Shown here: one piece after another, positions 38,901 to 49,185 of the stretch
Numbering within the stretch: the stretch's first letter is position 1
How the letters are laid out: each line of letters starts with the position of its first letter
Assembly (NCBI GenBank): GCA_024703855.1
Contig: CP087965.1
Span: 5,386,001 to 5,450,000, forward strand
Direction of reading: 5' to 3'
DNA: 64,000 nucleotides
Source of the DNA: Polaromonas sp. P2-4
GTDB lineage: Bacteria > Pseudomonadota > Gammaproteobacteria > Burkholderiales > Burkholderiaceae_C
Translations under genes and position numbers: made by a program
The notes under the pieces: generated by a model
The model's input: the letters and a program-made list of their open reading frames with translations, nothing else
Databases searched by the model: none
What the model was told of the DNA's origin: nothing

Positions 38901-40421
38901 TCAGCTTTCTTCGTGGGTAAGACTCAGACCGATGGCGCCGCGGCGCCTCAGCCACGGGGAAGGGCGGTAGCGCTGGTCGCCATACACGGTTTGCATGTTG
39001 AACAGCACTTCCAGCACATTGGTGGGGCCGTAGCGGTCGCCCATCGCAAGAGGGCCCATCGGGTAACCCAGCCCCAGCGTGACCGCCGTTTCGAGGTCTT
39101 TCGGGCTGCAGATGCCCTGCTGGCAGATGTCGCTGGCAATGTTGACGACGATGGCCACGACGCGCTGGGTGACAAATCCTCCGCTGTCGCGGATCACACT
39201 GACCGCCTTGCCGTCGCGGGCAAACAAGGCATGTGCGGCATCGCGCATGTCGGTGCGTGTGGCCGGGTTGGTGGCCAGTACGCGCCGCTTGGTGACCGCG
39301 TCATCAATCAACATGTCGATGCCCACCGTGCGCGCCGGGTCAAGCCGCTCCACCACGGCGACCGTTGTGACGTCAAACCCCAAGGGTGCCACCAGCGTCA
39401 GGGCCTGAGGTGATGGGGACTGACTGGTTTCGATCTTGGCACCCAGGTTTTTAAGCAACTGCAGCAACTCCGAGCGCCGTGAAGCGGCGGGGCGAGACCC
39501 AGACGGGCGGCATTTCAGCAACGTCTGGAACGGGCGTTTCGGCGGGAGTCTGGATCACGCCATCGGCATAGCGGTAAAAGCCCTCACCGGTTTTACGGCC
39601 AAGCATGCCACCTGCCAGGCGCTGTGCCGTGATCACGCTGGGGCGGTAGCGGTCTTCTTCGTAATACTGGTGGTAGATGGACTCCATGACCGGGTGGGAA
39701 ACATCCAGCGCGGTCAAATCCATCAGTTCAAAAGGCCCGAGCTTGAAGCCCGCCTGGTCGCGCAGGATGCGGTCTATGGTGGCGAAATCAGCCACGCCTT
39801 CACCGACGATGCGCAGCGCTTCGGTACCGTAGCCGCGCCCGGCGTGGTTGACGATGAAACCCGGGGTGTCCTGGGCATGCACAGGCGTGTGGCCCATCTG
39901 GCGGGCGTAGCTGGCCAGGTCGCTGCAGACGGCCGCACTGGTTTTCAGGCCAGCGATAACCTCCACCACCTTCATCAGCGGAACGGGGTTGAAAAAGTGA
40001 TAACCAGCGAGGCGTTCAGGATGCTTCAACGCCGCGGCAATGGCCGTGACTGACAGTGAGGAGGTGTTGCTTGCCAGCACGGTTTGTGTGGGCATAAGCG
40101 CTTCGAGTTCGGCGAACAGGGTCTTCTTGACCTCCAGCCGCTCCACAATGGCTTCAACAATCAAGTCACAGTCCGCCATGTCCGCCAGCGTGTTAGCGAC
40201 CAGAAGTCGAGTTTTATGGTCAGCCGCCACAGTGGCTTCCAGTCGGCCTTTTCTACCAGCTTGTCCCATTGCGCACAAATGGCTTCACGCGCCTTTTCAG
40301 CCGCGTTCGCCTGCGCGTCCATCAACTTGACGCGGCTTCCCGCTTGCGCAGCAATCTGGGCAATGCCACGGCCCATGGCACCCGCACCGATAATTCCTGT
40401 TGTGTTGTAAATTGGCTTCAT
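38901..40421 (-). CDS. paaH: 3-hydroxyacyl-CoA dehydrogenase, PaaH-like (two apparent frameshifts)
   Basis: About 505 aa across breaks. NAD motif GIIGAGAMGRGIAQIAAQAG at the start, NTSSLSVTAIAAALKHPERL with the catalytic region GYHFFNPVPLMKVVEVIAGL, then two C-terminal 3HCDH domains (GFIVNHAGRGYGTEALRIVG and GYPMGPLAMGDRYGPTNVLE). Two-domain proteins of this length are PaaH/HbdA type. Indels: T run 40249-40252 (one short) and G run 39489-39492 (one long), plus-strand coordinates. Divergent from the FimV-like gene. Confidence 0.85.
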
Positions 40422-40476
40422 AAGAAAGTATTATTAGGTCGAGCCTTGTTGGAGAGGCTGTGTCAGAATCCACTGT

Positions 40477-42620
40477 GTGAAATTCTATATTGCCGCTCTG
40501 AAAAAAGACCTATTGTCCTGGCGAGTCTCTTACTGATTGCTGCAACGGGCAGCATGGCCATGTCGTTGGGACAAAACCGAGGGGCTGCGCTGGTGGGGCG
40601 CCCGCTGAATATTTCCGTGCAGGCCGCTCTGGATGCGCAGGATGATTCAACTAATTTGTGCCTTGAGGCGGACGTTTTTTATGCTGACAGCAAGCTTGAA
40701 AAATCTCGCATTCAGGTCACGGCGGAAAAGACACCCGGTTCCTCGAACGCGCTGATCCATATCCGTTCCTCGGTACTGGTCGATGAACCTGTTGTGACGG
40801 TTTACCTGCGGGCGGGATGCCAGCAGAAGAGCGAAAAACGCTACGTGTTGCTGGCAGATCTTGTCTCGGAAGTAGCAGTCAGCCAGCCGTCCGGCATGGC
40901 GACTGCAGCAGGCGCAGCAATCCCTACGCCGGGCCTGCGGACGGTACCACTTGCTGCCGCATCTTCCGTAGCTGTTTCTGCCCGGTCTGCAAGCCGTCCA
41001 AGGCCCGACGCAGTGGTCTCTGTGCAGCCCGGGTCTATAAACGTGCTGAATCAGGCCAAAGTGAAAGTGGAGGCACCTTCAGCCCCTGCTCAGGCTTCCA
41101 GCCGACAAGCGCTACGCAGCAAAGATGCCAGGGCGGCTGAAAAAAGCAGGCCTCGTCTCAAGCTGGAGCCACTTGACTTGACCATTGAGCGGGATCCCGT
41201 GCTCAAGTCGTCTACTGAACTGCTCAGTGCTCCCGCTTCCAGTGATCAGGAGCGCTCAGTCGCTGCGGCCCTCTGGCGGGCTTTAACGGCACAGCCGCAG
41301 GATATTTTGCGAGACGCCGAAAAAATTCAGGCGCTTGAAAACTCAGTGCAAAGCTTGCGCGCTCAAACCCAGAAAAACCAGCTGGCTATCAACGACCTCA
41401 ATGGACAGCTTCAAAAAACCCAGTCGGAACGCTACGCCAACATGTTGGTGTACACGCTGGGCATTCTTCTGCTTCTGGCGATAGCTGCACTGGCCTACCT
41501 GTGGCGTCAGCGGTCGTTGCGTCAGGGCAATAGCGATGACGCGTTGTCGTGGTGGCGAAAAGACACGTCTTTTGAAAAAAACTGGACAAACAGTTTGCGT
41601 GACACGGGCATTTCTGCAATGCCAGGTGAGGCGGAACCTGAAAAAGAGAGCTCTAAAGAGGCACCCGCCCCCAAGCCTGGCGAGTCTGGTTTTGCGCATG
41701 ACAAGCATTTTTCGGGCTACGGTTACGCGGACTCTGCGCCGCCAGTGTCGCGTGGGGTGCGTCAGGACTTCTCGAACAGCATGCTGCATCTCGGCCGGGC
41801 TGTTAAGGCAGAAGAACTGGTTGACGTGCAGCAGCAGGCGGATTTTTTTGTTTCGCTGGATCAGCACGACCAGGCAATAGATGTGCTGCGCAGCCACATT
41901 GGTGGCAATGTCCAGACCAGCGCACTGGTGTATCTGGACCTGTTCGATCTTTACCATCAACTCAACCGTGAAGCCGACTACGAAGCCTTGCGCGAAGACT
42001 TCAACCAGAATTTCAACGCAAAAGTACCTGCCTTTGCGCTTTACTCCCACAGCAGTTCCGGGCTTGAGGCTTATGAGTCTGCAATGTCACGCATTGAGGC
42101 CTTGTGGCCTTCGCCCAAAGCGCTCGAAGTTATTGAGGAGTCGATTTTCCGGAGGCCGGATGCTACGACGAAAGCCTTTGATCTCGAGGCTTATCGCGAA
42201 CTGTTGATGCTTTATGGCGTAGCCAAGGAAATCGTCAAGCCTGAACTGAGTACCGATGAAGGCGCGATATTTTTTGATTTGCCAGAGGTCATTCAGGAAG
42301 CAACTAATCCTCAACCCGCGATAAAGGCCTCGAAGTTCATGGCAACTTCGATTCAACCATTGTCGGCCACTGTCCAGGAAAACAAGCATCAGAAAACCGT
42401 GCCGACTCTCCTTGCGGTGTTGCCAAAGCCGTCGCCACGGTTGGGCCTTGATATTGATTTGAGCGAACTTGCCAGTGACAACAAAGGTGCCCACCCGGTT
42501 CCGGAGTCAGACTTGGGCAACGTGATTGAGTTTGATTTTTCTGATTCTCATCTCAATTCATCCGGCCGAAAAAGTCCTGAAAACCGGCATCTCAAGCAAA
42601 GAGGCGGTTTCATGCAATGA
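40477..42620 (+). CDS. FimV-like inner-membrane protein (frameshift in signal peptide)
   Basis: About 715 aa from a GTG at 40477. With one more A in the run at 40501-40506 the start reads MKFYIAALKKRPIVLASLLL, a good signal peptide, then LGQNRGAALVGRPLNISVQA, the FimV N-terminal domain. A coiled coil (ALENSVQSLRAQTQKNQLAI) and one membrane helix (LVYTLGILLLLAIAALAYLW) follow, then a cytoplasmic TPR-like region (VDVQQQADFFVSLDQHDQAI). FimV proteins organise polar type IV pili. LysM not seen. Not adjacent to pilus genes here. Confidence 0.75.
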
Positions 42621-42735
42621 TTTTTGTGGGTGTGATCGATCGGGGGGCAGACTGAGATCAGAATGCCTTCCACGTCAGGATATTGGCGGTTAGTTGCCGA
42701 GCACAGCCTCCGAAAACGCGCACTTTGGCGGCGAA

Positions 42736-43743
42736 TCAGCGGCGCACTTGCAGGGCACCTGGATTAACAATGTTGGTGGGCGTGCCCTTGATGAAGTTCA
42801 CAACATTGTCAAATGCCGCCCCAAAATACATTTCATAACTGTCCTGCTCGACATACCCAATATGTGGTGTGCAGATGCAGTTTTCGAGCCGTAGCAGCGC
42901 GTGACCTTGCAAAATGGGTTCGGATTCGAAGACGTCGATAGCCCCCATACCAGGGCGTCCGCGGTTGAGTGCCGCAATCAGTGCATCAGGCTCGATCAGC
43001 TCGGACCGAGAAGTATTGACCAACAACGCAGTCGGTTTCATGCGTGACAAATCTTCCAGCGTCACAATGCCGCGGGTGTCTTCATGCAAACGCAGATGCA
43101 GGCTGAGCACATCGCTTTGTTCAAAAAACGCCGATTTACTCGTCGCAATTTCATAGCCGTCGGCTTGAGCCCGTTCGCGCGATGCTTCGTGGCCCCAAAT
43201 CAGCACCCGCATGCCAAACGCCCGGCCATAACCGGCGATGATTTGTCCGATCTTGCCGTAGCTCCAGACGCCCAGCGTCTTGCCTTTGAGCGCCGAGCCG
43301 ATGCAAAAGTTGGGCGGCATGGAGGCCGATTTGAGGCCTGCCTGTTGCCAGGCACCGTGTTTTAAATGCGCCACATAGTGGGGAATGCGGCGCATGGCAG
43401 CCATCACAAGTGCCCAGGTCAGCTCGGCAGGCGCGGTTGGGGAGCCTGTACCTTCGGCAACAGCAATCCCACGTTCTGTGCATGCCGCAACGTCTACGTT
43501 GCTGCCAACACGGCCGGTTTGAACGACCAGCTTAAGTTTGGGGAGTTTCTCAATCAGCTGCCTGCTCAGCTGGGTTCGCTCACGAATCAGCACAATCACA
43601 TCGGCATCTTTGAGCCGGACTGACAGCTGGCCTAAACCTTTGACAGTATTGGTGTAGACCTTGGCTGGGTAGGCATCAAGTTTGGCAGCGCAGCTTAGTT
43701 TTCGCACTGCATCCTGGTAGTCATCGAGGATCACAATATTCAT
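42736..43743 (-). CDS. D-2-hydroxyacid dehydrogenase family protein
   Basis: 335 aa from ATG 43743. The N-terminal catalytic domain has VVQTGRVGSNVDVAACTERG; the NAD domain has LKGKTLGVWSYGKIGQIIAG, in which the usual GxGxxG is altered to GxxxYGKIG. Substrate Arg in LVNTSRSELIE, Glu in FESEPI and catalytic His in CTPHIGYVEQDSYE. It reduces 2-keto acids or oxidises D-2-hydroxyacids; substrate unknown. Monocistronic. Confidence 0.85.
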   Translation of the reverse strand: MNIVILDDYQDAVRKLSCAAKLDAYPAKVYTNTVKGLGQLSVRLKDADVIVLIRERTQLSRQLIEKLPKLKLVVQTGRVGSNVDVAACTERGIAVAEGTGSPTAPAELTWALVMAAMRRIPHYVAHLKHGAWQQAGLKSASMPPNFCIGSALKGKTLGVWSYGKIGQIIAGYGRAFGMRVLIWGHEASRERAQADGYEIATSKSAFFEQSDVLSLHLRLHEDTRGIVTLEDLSRMKPTALLVNTSRSELIEPDALIAALNRGRPGMGAIDVFESEPILQGHALLRLENCICTPHIGYVEQDSYEMYFGAAFDNVVNFIKGTPTNIVNPGALQVRR

Positions 43744-43903
43744 ACGGGTATTGTGCCTGCAAGATTTTTCGTCTCTCGCTAACGGACTAGTTGTATGCCT
43801 TTCAACTTGTATCGGAAGGAAACGTGTTGCAGCTGGCGCCCAGGACCGTTGGGCTCGCGCCTCAACAGCCAAGAGCCGGGCTCGTTTGACGCTGAGCGAG
43901 ACT

Positions 43904-44293
43904 TCACTGGGTAGCGACCTCGCGTTGAGCCATACGCTCGAGTTCAGCACAGACATCGGCCATGCGCCCAGATATGACCATGCGGCCTGCGCAAGCTGGG
44001 CTGACGGCAGAATCAAATTCACGCACAACCTTCAGACGGCTGTGGGTGGTCATTTTTGGGGTCGTATTTCCGGATAGGTCTGCTGCGGTATGGGCGTTGG
44101 CTCGGCGACGCCGTGACGTGCTACCGCTTGACACAAAGGGCAGGGCTAACTGATGGGGGACGCGTTGGGCACCGGCTGGCACGGCAAACTGGCGTGAAGT
44201 GCTCGATGTCGGTACAAACCATGCCGCCAGAGCGTGCAACGGTGCGCGGAAAACTGACAAAACCGGTGAATGTGAAAAACTGACGATTCCCAT
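43904..44293 (-). CDS. Small protein of unknown function
   Basis: 129 aa from ATG 44293, preceded by CAGGAGTTCATC. The N-terminal half is Ala/Ser/Arg-rich; the end reads LKVVREFDSAVSPACAGRMV and ISGRMADVCAELERMAQREV, a compact segment that looks conserved and possibly DNA- or protein-binding. An inner ATG at 44053 gives a 49 aa alternative. It lies between lexA and the dehydrogenase on the same strand. Family not recognised. Confidence 0.55.
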   Translation of the reverse strand: MGIVSFSHSPVLSVFRAPLHALAAWFVPTSSTSRQFAVPAGAQRVPHQLALPFVSSGSTSRRRRANAHTAADLSGNTTPKMTTHSRLKVVREFDSAVSPACAGRMVISGRMADVCAELERMAQREVATQ

Positions 44294-44429
44294 GATGAAC
44301 TCCTGATTGAGAGATTTACACAGGCAGGATTTCTGGCTGGCTGGGTTGCCAGTGGGGCCGCTGCATCAGGGTGTTGGCCACTTAATGACCAAACGCCCGC
44401 CACCTGTTGCGCGTCCGGGATGAATGGGC

Positions 44430-45126
44430 TTATGTGAGCACGGTGTTGCGAATCAAACCAACGGCCAGGCCTTCGAGTTCGAAGGGCTCACCCGGTTCCA
44501 CCACAATGGTTTTGAAATCGGGGTTTTCGGGCAGCAGCTCAATCAGATGCTTGTTGCGGCGAAAGCGCTTGACGGTGACTTCGTCGCCGAGCCGGGCCAC
44601 AACAATCTGGCCATTCTTGGCTTCTTTGGTTTGTTTGACGGCGAGCAAATCGCCGTCCAGGATGCCGGCATCGCGCATGCTCATGCCGCGCACCTTGAGC
44701 AGGTAGTCGGGCTGCTTTTGAAACAGGCTGCTCTCAAAATAATAAGTCTGCTCTATGTGTTCCTGCGCGAGAATTGGGCTACCAGCTGCAACTCGCCCCA
44801 CCAAAGGCAGAGCGAGTTGGGCCAGGCTTTGCAAGGGCAGGGAGAACTGTTTGATTCGGGATTCGTTCAGGGAGCGCAAGGTGTCGCTGCGCAAGCGTAT
44901 GCCGCGTGAGGTGCCGCTGACCAGCTCAATAGCACCTTTGCGGGCCAAGGCCTGCAGGTGCTCTTCGGCGGCATTGGCTGAGCGAAAACCCAATTCGGCA
45001 GCAATTTCCGCGCGTAGGCGGGGCGCCAGTGCGGGCGATGGCGCTCTGAATCAGCTCCAGGATTTGTTGCTGACGGGCGGTGAGCTTGGGACTAGATGGG
45101 ATGGGAAAATCGTTCTGGGTGCTCAT
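44430..45126 (-). CDS. lexA: SOS repressor LexA (one apparent frameshift)
   Basis: About 230 aa. The winged helix (LTARQQQILELIQSAIARTG) is followed by a break near 45008-45014, where a GC pair seems missing ([20 protein letters not shown] expected), then AGSPILAQEHIEQTYYFESS and the protease part: MSMRDAGILDGDLLAVKQT holds the catalytic Ser and VARLGDEVTVKRFRRNKHLI the Lys. The self-cleavage site is VGRVAAGSP (Ala-Gly). Two LexA boxes lie upstream at 45211-45245, indicating autoregulation. Confidence 0.92.
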
Positions 45127-45210
45127 GACCGGGGGCTCCTTGGTTCATCAGATCAAACGGGCTTGGCGAGCCATGGCTCACCCAGCGAAACGTCAGCGTT
45201 ATCCATTTAC

Positions 45211-45245
45211 CTGTTTTAATATCCAGTATCTGTATTTTTATCCAG
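45211..45245. promoter_or_regulatory. Two tandem LexA boxes between lexA and the asparaginase gene
   Basis: CTGTTTTAATATCCAG (45211-45226) and CTGTATTTTTATCCAG (45230-45245) both fit CTG-N10-CAG and are 19 bp apart start to start. They lie 85 bp before lexA and 28 bp before the divergent asparaginase gene, so LexA may touch both promoters. Confidence 0.82.
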
Positions 45246-45273
45246 CTTTTAAAAGAATGCAAGTGCACCGTTT

Positions 45274-46223
45274 ATGAACCTCCAAAATATTGTGATCCTG
45301 GGCACCGGCGGCACGATTGCCGGCCGCGCTGCCAGTGCCTTCGACAACATTGGCTACACCGCCGCGCAGGTGGGCATTGATCAGCTGGTGGCGGCTATTC
45401 CTGCGCTGGCTGACGGTGGCCCTGTCATCACCGAGCAGGTCGCGCAGATAGACAGCAAGGACATGAGCTTTGCGGTCTGGGCGCAGTTGGCCCGCGCGTC
45501 AATCACTTTTTGGCGCAGCCCGATGTTCAGGGCATTGTCATCACACACGGCACCGATACCCTGGAAGAAACCGCGTATTTTTTGCAGGCGGTGTGCAATC
45601 CGGTCAAGCCGGTGGTGTTGACCTGCGCCATGCGCCCTGCGACGGCGCTGGTACCCGACGGCCCGCAGAATGTGCTTGATGCCGTGGCCGTGGCCCGCCA
45701 CGCCGGGGCAAAAGGTGTGGTGGCTGTATGCGCTGGCACCATTCACAGCGCACGGGATGTGCAGAAAGTGCACACCTACCAGGTGGACGCCTTCAGTTCG
45801 GGGGATGCCGGGCCGGTCGGCTATGTGGAGGAGGGCACAGTCAGGTTATTAAGAAATTGGCCTTCTGCCCAAGAGGGATGGGCGCAACCAGCTATAAAAA
45901 ACATAGCAAATTTGACTGACGTAGCTGACTGGCCGCGCGTTGAAATCGTCATGAACTATGCCGGTGCCAGTGGCGCTGTGGTGGAGGCCTTGCTGGCACA
46001 AGGCGTGCAGGGCCTGGTGGTCGCGGCGACGGGTAACGGCACACTGCACCATGCCCTGGAGGCTGCTTTGCTCAAAGCGCAGGCCGCTGGCGTCAAGGTG
46101 GTTCGCGCGACGCGCTGCCTCAATGGCCGGGTGTTGTCCAAGCCGGGCGACGCGATTCCGGATTCACAAGGCCTGAGCCCGGTGAAGGCGCGGGTGGACC
46201 TCATGCTTCGCTTGCTGGGCTGA
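45274..46223 (+). CDS. L-asparaginase, type I/II family (one apparent frameshift)
   Basis: About 315 aa. IVILGTGGTIAGRAASAFDN holds the first catalytic Thr; after a break near 45488-45497 (QLAARVNHFLAQPDVQG expected) comes VITHGTDTLEETAYFLQAVC with the second Thr-Asp pair. No clear signal peptide, so cytoplasmic. A GCTATAAAAAACATAGC repeat (45891-45907) is inserted in frame, adding a run around QPAIKNIANLTD. It hydrolyses Asn to Asp and ammonia. Divergent from lexA. Confidence 0.85.
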
Positions 46224-46249
46224 AGTGCTGCTGCGCGACGTTGTGCCCA

Positions 46250-46281
46250 TGAAAAAAGGCCGTCACGATGACGGCCTTTGG
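46250..46281. terminator. Terminator between the asparaginase gene and adk
   Basis: Stem AAAGGCCGTC / GACGGCCTTT around a CACGAT-type loop, with A7 on the left (T run on the minus strand). Serves adk, and possibly both converging genes. Confidence 0.75.
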
Positions 46282-46307
46282 TGAGATGGGGCTGAGTCGT
46301 TGCCGTG

Positions 46308-46964
46308 TCAGCTCGACAGGGCGGCGAAAGCCCTTGCAGTGATTTCGTCGACACCGCCCATGCCGCTGATGGCACGGTATTTGGGTGCTGCGTCGGGGGC
46401 GGCTTTGGCCCAGTTGGAGTAGTAATCCACCAGCGGACGGGTTTGCGCGCTGTAGACCTCGAGCCGTTTGCGCACGGTCTCTTCCTTGTCGTCGTCGCGC
46501 TGGATCAGCGGCTCGCCGGTCACATCGTCCAGGCCTTCGACCTTGGGTGGGTTGTATTTCACATGGTAGGTGCGGCCTGAGGCGGCGTGTGAGCGGCGTC
46601 CGCTCATGCGCTCGATGATGGCCTCAAACGGCACATCGATTTCAAGCACGTAATCAATCTTCACACCGGCGGCCTTCATGGCATCGGCTTGGGGAATGGT
46701 GCGCGGAAAGCCATCGAACAGAAATCCTTTGGCGCAGTCGGGCTGGGCAATACGCTCTTTGACCAGATTGATGATCAGGTTGTCACTCACCAGGCCGCCT
46801 GCGTCCATGACTTTTTTGGCTTCAATGCCCAAGGGTGTGCCGGCCTTGACGGCGGCGCGCAACATGTCACCAGTGGAAATTTGGGGGATGCTGTATTTTT
46901 GGCAAATGAAGGTGGCTTGCGTCCCTTTGCCCGCGCCAGGCGCGCCCAACAAAATCAGTCTCAT
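46308..46964 (-). CDS. adk: Adenylate kinase
   Basis: 218 aa, intact, normal length. P-loop LLGAPGAGKGTQATF, AMP site QISTGDMLRAA and FLFDGFPRTIPQADAM, LID domain RRSHAASGRTYHVKYNPPKV without zinc Cys, and RDDDKEETVRKRL. It interconverts ATP + AMP and 2 ADP in the cytoplasm. Lies downstream of kdsB on the same strand. Confidence 0.97.
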   Translation of the reverse strand: MRLILLGAPGAGKGTQATFICQKYSIPQISTGDMLRAAVKAGTPLGIEAKKVMDAGGLVSDNLIINLVKERIAQPDCAKGFLFDGFPRTIPQADAMKAAGVKIDYVLEIDVPFEAIIERMSGRRSHAASGRTYHVKYNPPKVEGLDDVTGEPLIQRDDDKEETVRKRLEVYSAQTRPLVDYYSNWAKAAPDAAPKYRAISGMGGVDEITARAFAALSS

Positions 46965-47156
46965 GGATGTCCTCGGGTTTTTATGAATTCAGATAGTCAG
47001 CCAGGGGAGTCGGCATGCCGACCAACCTGTGGGCTGCTTGACAGGTGTTGAGGGCTGCCAGCACGCTATGCAGGCCACGCACCTGGCTTTTTACCCAAGG
47101 ATAGCATGCACATCCTTGATAACGGCTTACACAGCTCCCGGCTTGCCCTCTGACTT

Positions 47157-47915
47157 TTACACAAACAGCTTGCGTGCCCGCTCCAGGTCTTCTGGCGTGT
47201 CCACACCGGGGCCGGGCGCATCGTCGGTGATGTGCACGGCAATCCGGTGACCGTGCCACAACGCCCGCAATTGCTCCAGCGACTCCAGTTGTTCCAGCGG
47301 TGCCTGGGGCAGACCTGGAAACTGTCGTAAAAAGCCGACGCGGTAACCGTAGATGCCCACATGGCGCAGCGGCTTGGGCAGCAAGCTGCCCGACTCCCAC
47401 CAGGCCTTGCCAGCGAAGTCACGGCCTGCGGGAATGGAGGCGCGGCTGAAATACAGCGCGGTCTGGTGCGCATCAAGCACGACTTTGACCACGTTCGGGT
47501 TGAGAAAATCCGCCAGATGGTCAATTGAATGGGCGGCGGTGCTCATGGCGCAGTCCGGACGATCGTTGAGCAGGCGCGCAACCGCGTCGATCAGGGCGGG
47601 GTCTATCAGCGGCTCGTCACCCTGCACATTCACCACGATGTCATCGTCAGCCAGACCGAGCACGCTGCAGGCTTCAGCCAGCCGGTCGCTGCCGCTCGGG
47701 TGGTCTGCGCGGGTCAGCACGGCGCTGACGCCAAACGCCGCACATTTTTCAATGATTTCCGTGCTATCCGTGGCGACCACTGTGCGAGCTGCGGTGCTTT
47801 GCATGGCGCGCTGCGCCACGCGCACCACCATGGGCGCGCCGCTGATGTCGGCCAGGGGTTTGTTGGGCAGGCGTGTAGAAGCCAGGCGGGCTGGAATGAG
47901 AACGGTGAAGCTCAT
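47157..47915 (-). CDS. kdsB: CMP-KDO synthetase
   Basis: 252 aa, intact. FTVLIPARLASTRLPNKPLA is the nucleotidyltransferase start; NVQGDEPLIDPALI and HVGIYGYRVGFLRQF are family marks. It activates KDO with CTP for lipopolysaccharide core synthesis. It follows the Trm112-like and lpxK genes on the minus strand, the usual LPS cluster. Confidence 0.96.
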   Translation of the reverse strand: MSFTVLIPARLASTRLPNKPLADISGAPMVVRVAQRAMQSTAARTVVATDSTEIIEKCAAFGVSAVLTRADHPSGSDRLAEACSVLGLADDDIVVNVQGDEPLIDPALIDAVARLLNDRPDCAMSTAAHSIDHLADFLNPNVVKVVLDAHQTALYFSRASIPAGRDFAGKAWWESGSLLPKPLRHVGIYGYRVGFLRQFPGLPQAPLEQLESLEQLRALWHGHRIAVHITDDAPGPGVDTPEDLERARKLFV

Positions 47916-47937
47916 GCAGGCAGGGTTTCAGCAAACA

Positions 47938-48121
47938 TCACAGGCCCAGTTCTTCATCGGTCAGGGTACGCGCTTCGTTTTCCAGCAGCACGGGCAACCC
48001 GTCCCGCACCGGGTAAGCCAGCCGGGCGCTGCGGGGAGACGAGTTCCTGCTTCTCGCGGTCGTATTCAAGCGGGCCCTTTGTCACCGGGCAGACCAACAG
48101 TTCAAGTAATTTGGTGTCCAT
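47938..48121 (-). CDS. Trm112/YcaR-like small protein (one apparent frameshift)
   Basis: 60 aa once one C is removed from the C4/G4 run at 48033-48036: MDTKLLELLVCPVTKGPLEY, SRSARLAYPVRDGLPVLLEN, EARTLTDEELGL. This is the UPF0434/Trm112-like family, usually placed between lpxK and kdsB. Only one of its Cys is visible. The start overlaps the lpxK end by 20 bp, and kdsB begins 22 bp after the stop. Confidence 0.85.
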
Positions 48122-49154
48122 GGCTTGATGGTAATTGAGAAAGCAGGGGCGCCAAAAGTGTATTCAGCGCCGCAAAGAAAGCGGGCTCTGGTGAAAACGC
48201 CAGGGGCACGGCCAGCAGGCGTAGCTGAGACAGGCTCTCCATGGCAAATAGCTTGACTGCATCTTTTTCGGTGCACAACACGGTCTGGCCGGCGTAAGCG
48301 TTCAGGTCGTCATTCTCAAAATCATGGTGGTCGGGAAAGGCGATGGTTTTTTCCAGCGTCAGGCCGCGCGCCCTGAGCATGGCAAAGAATGCTTCAGGAT
48401 TGGCAATGCCTGCGAGCGCGACCAGGGACGTGCCCAGCAGGGTGCTCAATGCGAGCTGGCTGCCGTCGACGGCGATTGCATGGTCTGCCAGCTCCCGGCT
48501 GGAGCTAAACCCTTCAAAGGCGGGCTTCTGGCCGGTGTGTAGCACCAGGTCAAGACCATGGCGCTTGCGTTCAGGCCAGGGCTCGCGCAACGGGCCGGCG
48601 GGCAGCAACCAGCCGTTGCCCACACCGCGGTCGTCAAACACGGCAATCTCAATATCGCGCTGCAGGGCATAGTGCTGCAAGCCGTCGTCGCACACCACAA
48701 CCTGGGTCGCCGGGTAGGCCGCCAGCAGGGAGCGCAGAGCATGCGTGCGCTTGGATGCTACAAAAACAGGAGCGCCTGTTGCCCTCCTTATAAGGGCGGG
48801 TTCATCGCCAGACATATAAACCGGCGTTTCGGGCTTGACTTCGAGACTGTCATGGCCTGCGCGTCCATAGCCGCGCGACACCACGCCAACCTGCGAACCC
48901 TGCGCTTGCAAGTGCTTGACCAATGCCATCACCAGCGGCGTTTTACCGGCGCCGCCAGCCACCACATTGCCGACCACGATCACCGGAACCTTGAAACGCT
49001 CGGACCAGAGAAGTCCGCTGCGGTACAACGCCCAGCGCAGACGCACAGCCAGGCCGTGGATTTGCGCCAAGGGCCAGAGCAGGCAGGCCAGCCATCCTCG
49101 TGTGAGCCAGGCCTTCAGCAAGAGTTGTTTCACGCGTTTTCTGCCATTCCACAC
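48102..49154 (-). CDS. lpxK: Tetraacyldisaccharide 4'-kinase
   Basis: 350 aa from a GTG at 49154 (start uncertain; the frame stays open upstream into exbD). One N-terminal membrane segment, P-loop VVGNVVAGGAGKTPLV, VVSRGYGR and TQVVVCDDGLQHYALQRDIE. It phosphorylates the lipid A precursor at the inner membrane. A short repeat-like stretch lies in the coding region near 48757-48800. Confidence 0.94.
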   Translation of the reverse strand: MWNGRKRVKQLLLKAWLTRGWLACLLWPLAQIHGLAVRLRWALYRSGLLWSERFKVPVIVVGNVVAGGAGKTPLVMALVKHLQAQGSQVGVVSRGYGRAGHDSLEVKPETPVYMSGDEPALIRRATGAPVFVASKRTHALRSLLAAYPATQVVVCDDGLQHYALQRDIEIAVFDDRGVGNGWLLPAGPLREPWPERKRHGLDLVLHTGQKPAFEGFSSSRELADHAIAVDGSQLALSTLLGTSLVALAGIANPEAFFAMLRARGLTLEKTIAFPDHHDFENDDLNAYAGQTVLCTEKDAVKLFAMESLSQLRLLAVPLAFSPEPAFFAALNTLLAPLLSQLPSSHGHQIT

Positions 49155-49185
49155 AAAAGAAGAGCGAACGGGCGGCCCGAGAACG

